64,000 bases of DNA, from NCBI RefSeq assembly GCF_036324365.1, contig NZ_CP137080.1, positions 1,054,001 through 1,118,000 on the forward strand, in the 5' to 3' direction. Below the pieces are notes generated by a model. The model was not told the origin of the DNA, ran no database searches, and saw only the letters and a program-made list of their open reading frames with translations. Of this stretch, positions 62,852 through 64,000 are shown in pieces. Within the stretch, counting starts at the first letter, position 1; each line of letters begins with the position of its first letter. This DNA comes from Microbacterium limosum. Lineage in GTDB: Bacteria > Actinomycetota > Actinomycetes > Actinomycetales > Microbacteriaceae. The translations under genes were made by a program, and so were the position numbers.

Positions 62852-63454
62852 TCAGAGGCCGAAGGCACCACCACTGACGAGGATGAAGATGCCCAGGCCG
62901 ATGAGCACGATCGGGAACAGGATGTGTTCCCAGCGTTCCAGGAGTTCGGCGATCGGTCGGCGGGTGGCGACGAACTTGCCCAGGCCGACGAGGGCGGCGA
63001 CCAGGGCGAGGAACACGATGCAGTACGCCACCACGGCCGCTGGGCCCACGCTGAGGAAGACCGGGACGTAGACGCCGATGTTGTCCCCGCCGTTGGCGAA
63101 GGTCACCCCGGCCACCGTCCACACCCCAACCTTCTTGCCCTCGACCTTTGCCTCATCGTCATCGTCGGCACCGCGGTTGCGCCAGGCTTGCCACGCAGCC
63201 CAAAGTCCCAACCCCAGCGGAATGAGTCCGAAGTAGGGGATGACCTCCGGCGGCAGGAACGCTCCCGCCCCGAGCGTCACCAGCACGGAAGCGCCCAGGA
63301 TGCCAGCGAACCCGAGGTACTGTCCGACCAGGATTCGGGCGGTGGTCCCGCGCCGGCCCGCGCCTCGGGCGAAGAACAAGGAGAGCACGATGATGTCATC
63401 GATGTTCGTGGCGATGAATAGGCCGATCGCCTGCAGGACGGAGGACAGGATCAT
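62852..63454 (-). CDS. cadD: CadD-family cadmium resistance transporter
   Basis: A 200-residue membrane protein with five to six helices. Family signatures ATNIDDIIVLSLFFAR near the N-terminus and FANGGDNIGVYVPVF in the middle carry the conserved Asp/Asn residues. The central loop is charged (GADDDDEAKVEGKK). CadD exports or excludes Cd(II). ATG 63454. It is convergent with merA and lies 76 nt downstream of the lspA-type gene on the same strand. Confidence 0.92.
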   Translation of the reverse strand: MILSSVLQAIGLFIATNIDDIIVLSLFFARGAGRRGTTARILVGQYLGFAGILGASVLVTLGAGAFLPPEVIPYFGLIPLGLGLWAAWQAWRNRGADDDDEAKVEGKKVGVWTVAGVTFANGGDNIGVYVPVFLSVGPAAVVAYCIVFLALVAALVGLGKFVATRRPIAELLERWEHILFPIVLIGLGIFILVSGGAFGL

Positions 63455-63530
63455 GCGCCCACCGCCGCGTTACAGCCGCCTGGCGACCCAGCGGTTCCGG
63501 CAGCCGCGTGCCGTTGATACTCTGCGACCA

Positions 63531-64000
63531 TCATTGTCCGTTCCTGGTGTGGTTTGGGCCTCGGAGGTAAAGCAGTACGCCCAGGGCGACGCCGAAACCG
63601 AGGATGACGTCGGCAAGGTTGCCGATGAACAGGTTGCCGTAGGCGAGGAAGTCGGTGACATGACCGCGGCCGAATCCGGGAGGGGCGAACAGCCGGTCCA
63701 GGAGGTTGCCGACCGCGCCGCCCCACACCAGGCCGATCGCGACCGCCCACCCGGCCGATGGAGCGCGCGCGGCGGCGATGAGCAGGGCGATGGACGCCGC
63801 GGTCGCGATGACGGTGAGCAGCCACGTTGAATCGGACCCTAAGGACATGACGGTGCCGGGGTTGAACGCGAGCTGTAAGCCGAGCCAGTCTCCCAAGAGC
63901 GGGATTGCGGTCATCCTCGCTGAGCTGAGCTGAGCGAGGGCGAGTGCCTTGCTGCCTTGGTCGATCAGCACCGCGCCGGCGGCGACGGCGCACGCGAGCA
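63531..64000 (-). CDS. lspA: signal peptidase II, LspA-type (5' end outside the window)
   Basis: At least 156 codons of a lipoprotein signal peptidase; reading continues past 64000 (LACAVAAGAVLIDQGSKALAL). VLIDQGSK, LAFNPGTVMSL, WGGAVGNLLDRLFAP (catalytic Asp) and GNLFIGNLADVILGFG (second Asp) are the family boxes, with four membrane helices. Extra lspA copies are known in cadmium and lead resistance islands of actinobacteria, and its position beside cadD fits that; a housekeeping lspA would sit elsewhere. Confidence 0.9.
   Translation of the reverse strand, partial: LACAVAAGAVLIDQGSKALALAQLSSARMTAIPLLGDWLGLQLAFNPGTVMSLGSDSTWLLTVIATAASIALLIAAARAPSAGWAVAIGLVWGGAVGNLLDRLFAPPGFGRGHVTDFLAYGNLFIGNLADVILGFGVALGVLLYLRGPNHTRNGQ

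Noticed and set aside
62702..63421. A 239-codon plus-strand frame opposite cadD
   Set aside because: It is antisense to cadD, which has complete family motifs; the frame is Asp/Gln rich and without domains.
55780..64000. Prophage
   Set aside because: No capsid, terminase, portal, tail or lysis gene is present; only a recombinase remnant and IS elements.

Overview
The window is a piece of chromosome from a high-GC actinobacterium, most likely a member of the Microbacteriaceae close to Microbacterium. The reasons are the very high GC with C/G-ending codons, many GTG starts, promoters of the TANNNT type lying 6-7 nt before start codons (leaderless genes), paired clpP1-clpP2, a Cys-rich actinobacterial type ferrochelatase, and the block folC-DUF4233-ndk-VKOR-rne-rplU-rpmA-obg-proBA-nadD-rsfS. 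The genus assignment is inference from gene content and protein style, not from a 16S or database search.

Region 1 (1-25.4 kb) is core chromosome: gatCAB for tRNA amidation, dinB, a ClpS/DUF2017/metallopeptidase cluster running out of a tRNA-His gene, orn, tRNA-Arg, a yczE/MocR divergent pair, a short SSB, a lipoprotein, ettA, two acyl-CoA thioesterases, a truncated globin with an MscS channel, pepN, hemH, rpiB, a Nei-type glycosylase, a PaiB-like protein, an amidohydrolase and dps. Region 2 (25.4-45.7 kb) holds a cell-envelope acyltransferase, a gamma carbonic anhydrase-like protein, tRNA-Gly and tRNA-Pro, the protein quality-control group tig-clpP1-clpP2-clpX, an M3 oligopeptidase, valS, then a DUF559/AbiEi-like gene bracketed by short palindromic repeats, and ileS behind an isoleucine T-box, followed by folC, a DUF4233 membrane protein, ndk and a VKOR family protein. 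Region 3 (45.7-55.8 kb) carries RNase E/G, ribosomal proteins L21 and L27, obg, proline biosynthesis (proB, proA), nadD and rsfS, ending at tRNA-Ala.

Region 4 (55.8-64 kb) is accessory DNA joined to the 3' end of tRNA-Ala(GGC). In order it has an IS481-family element with a frameshifted transposase and a 15-bp target duplication that copies the tRNA end, the C-terminal half of a large serine recombinase cut off by an IS3-family element, an IS110-family transposase with a structured non-coding flank, gene debris, a mercury module (merR, MerR-type operator, an 11-codon leader ORF, merA), a CadD-like cadmium transporter and an LspA-type signal peptidase that runs off the window. I read this as a decayed integrative island whose surviving cargo is heavy-metal resistance.

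Two sequence-wide signals are not explained by ordinary annotation. The words GGATGCC/GGCATCC are strongly favoured, even at the cost of using the otherwise avoided codons GAT and GCA; they fuse into the perfect palindrome GGATGCCGCGGCATCC at least four times in the core, and are rare in the accessory region. And a family of CCTCTGC-CGA-GCAGAGG hairpins sits only on both sides of the DUF559 gene.
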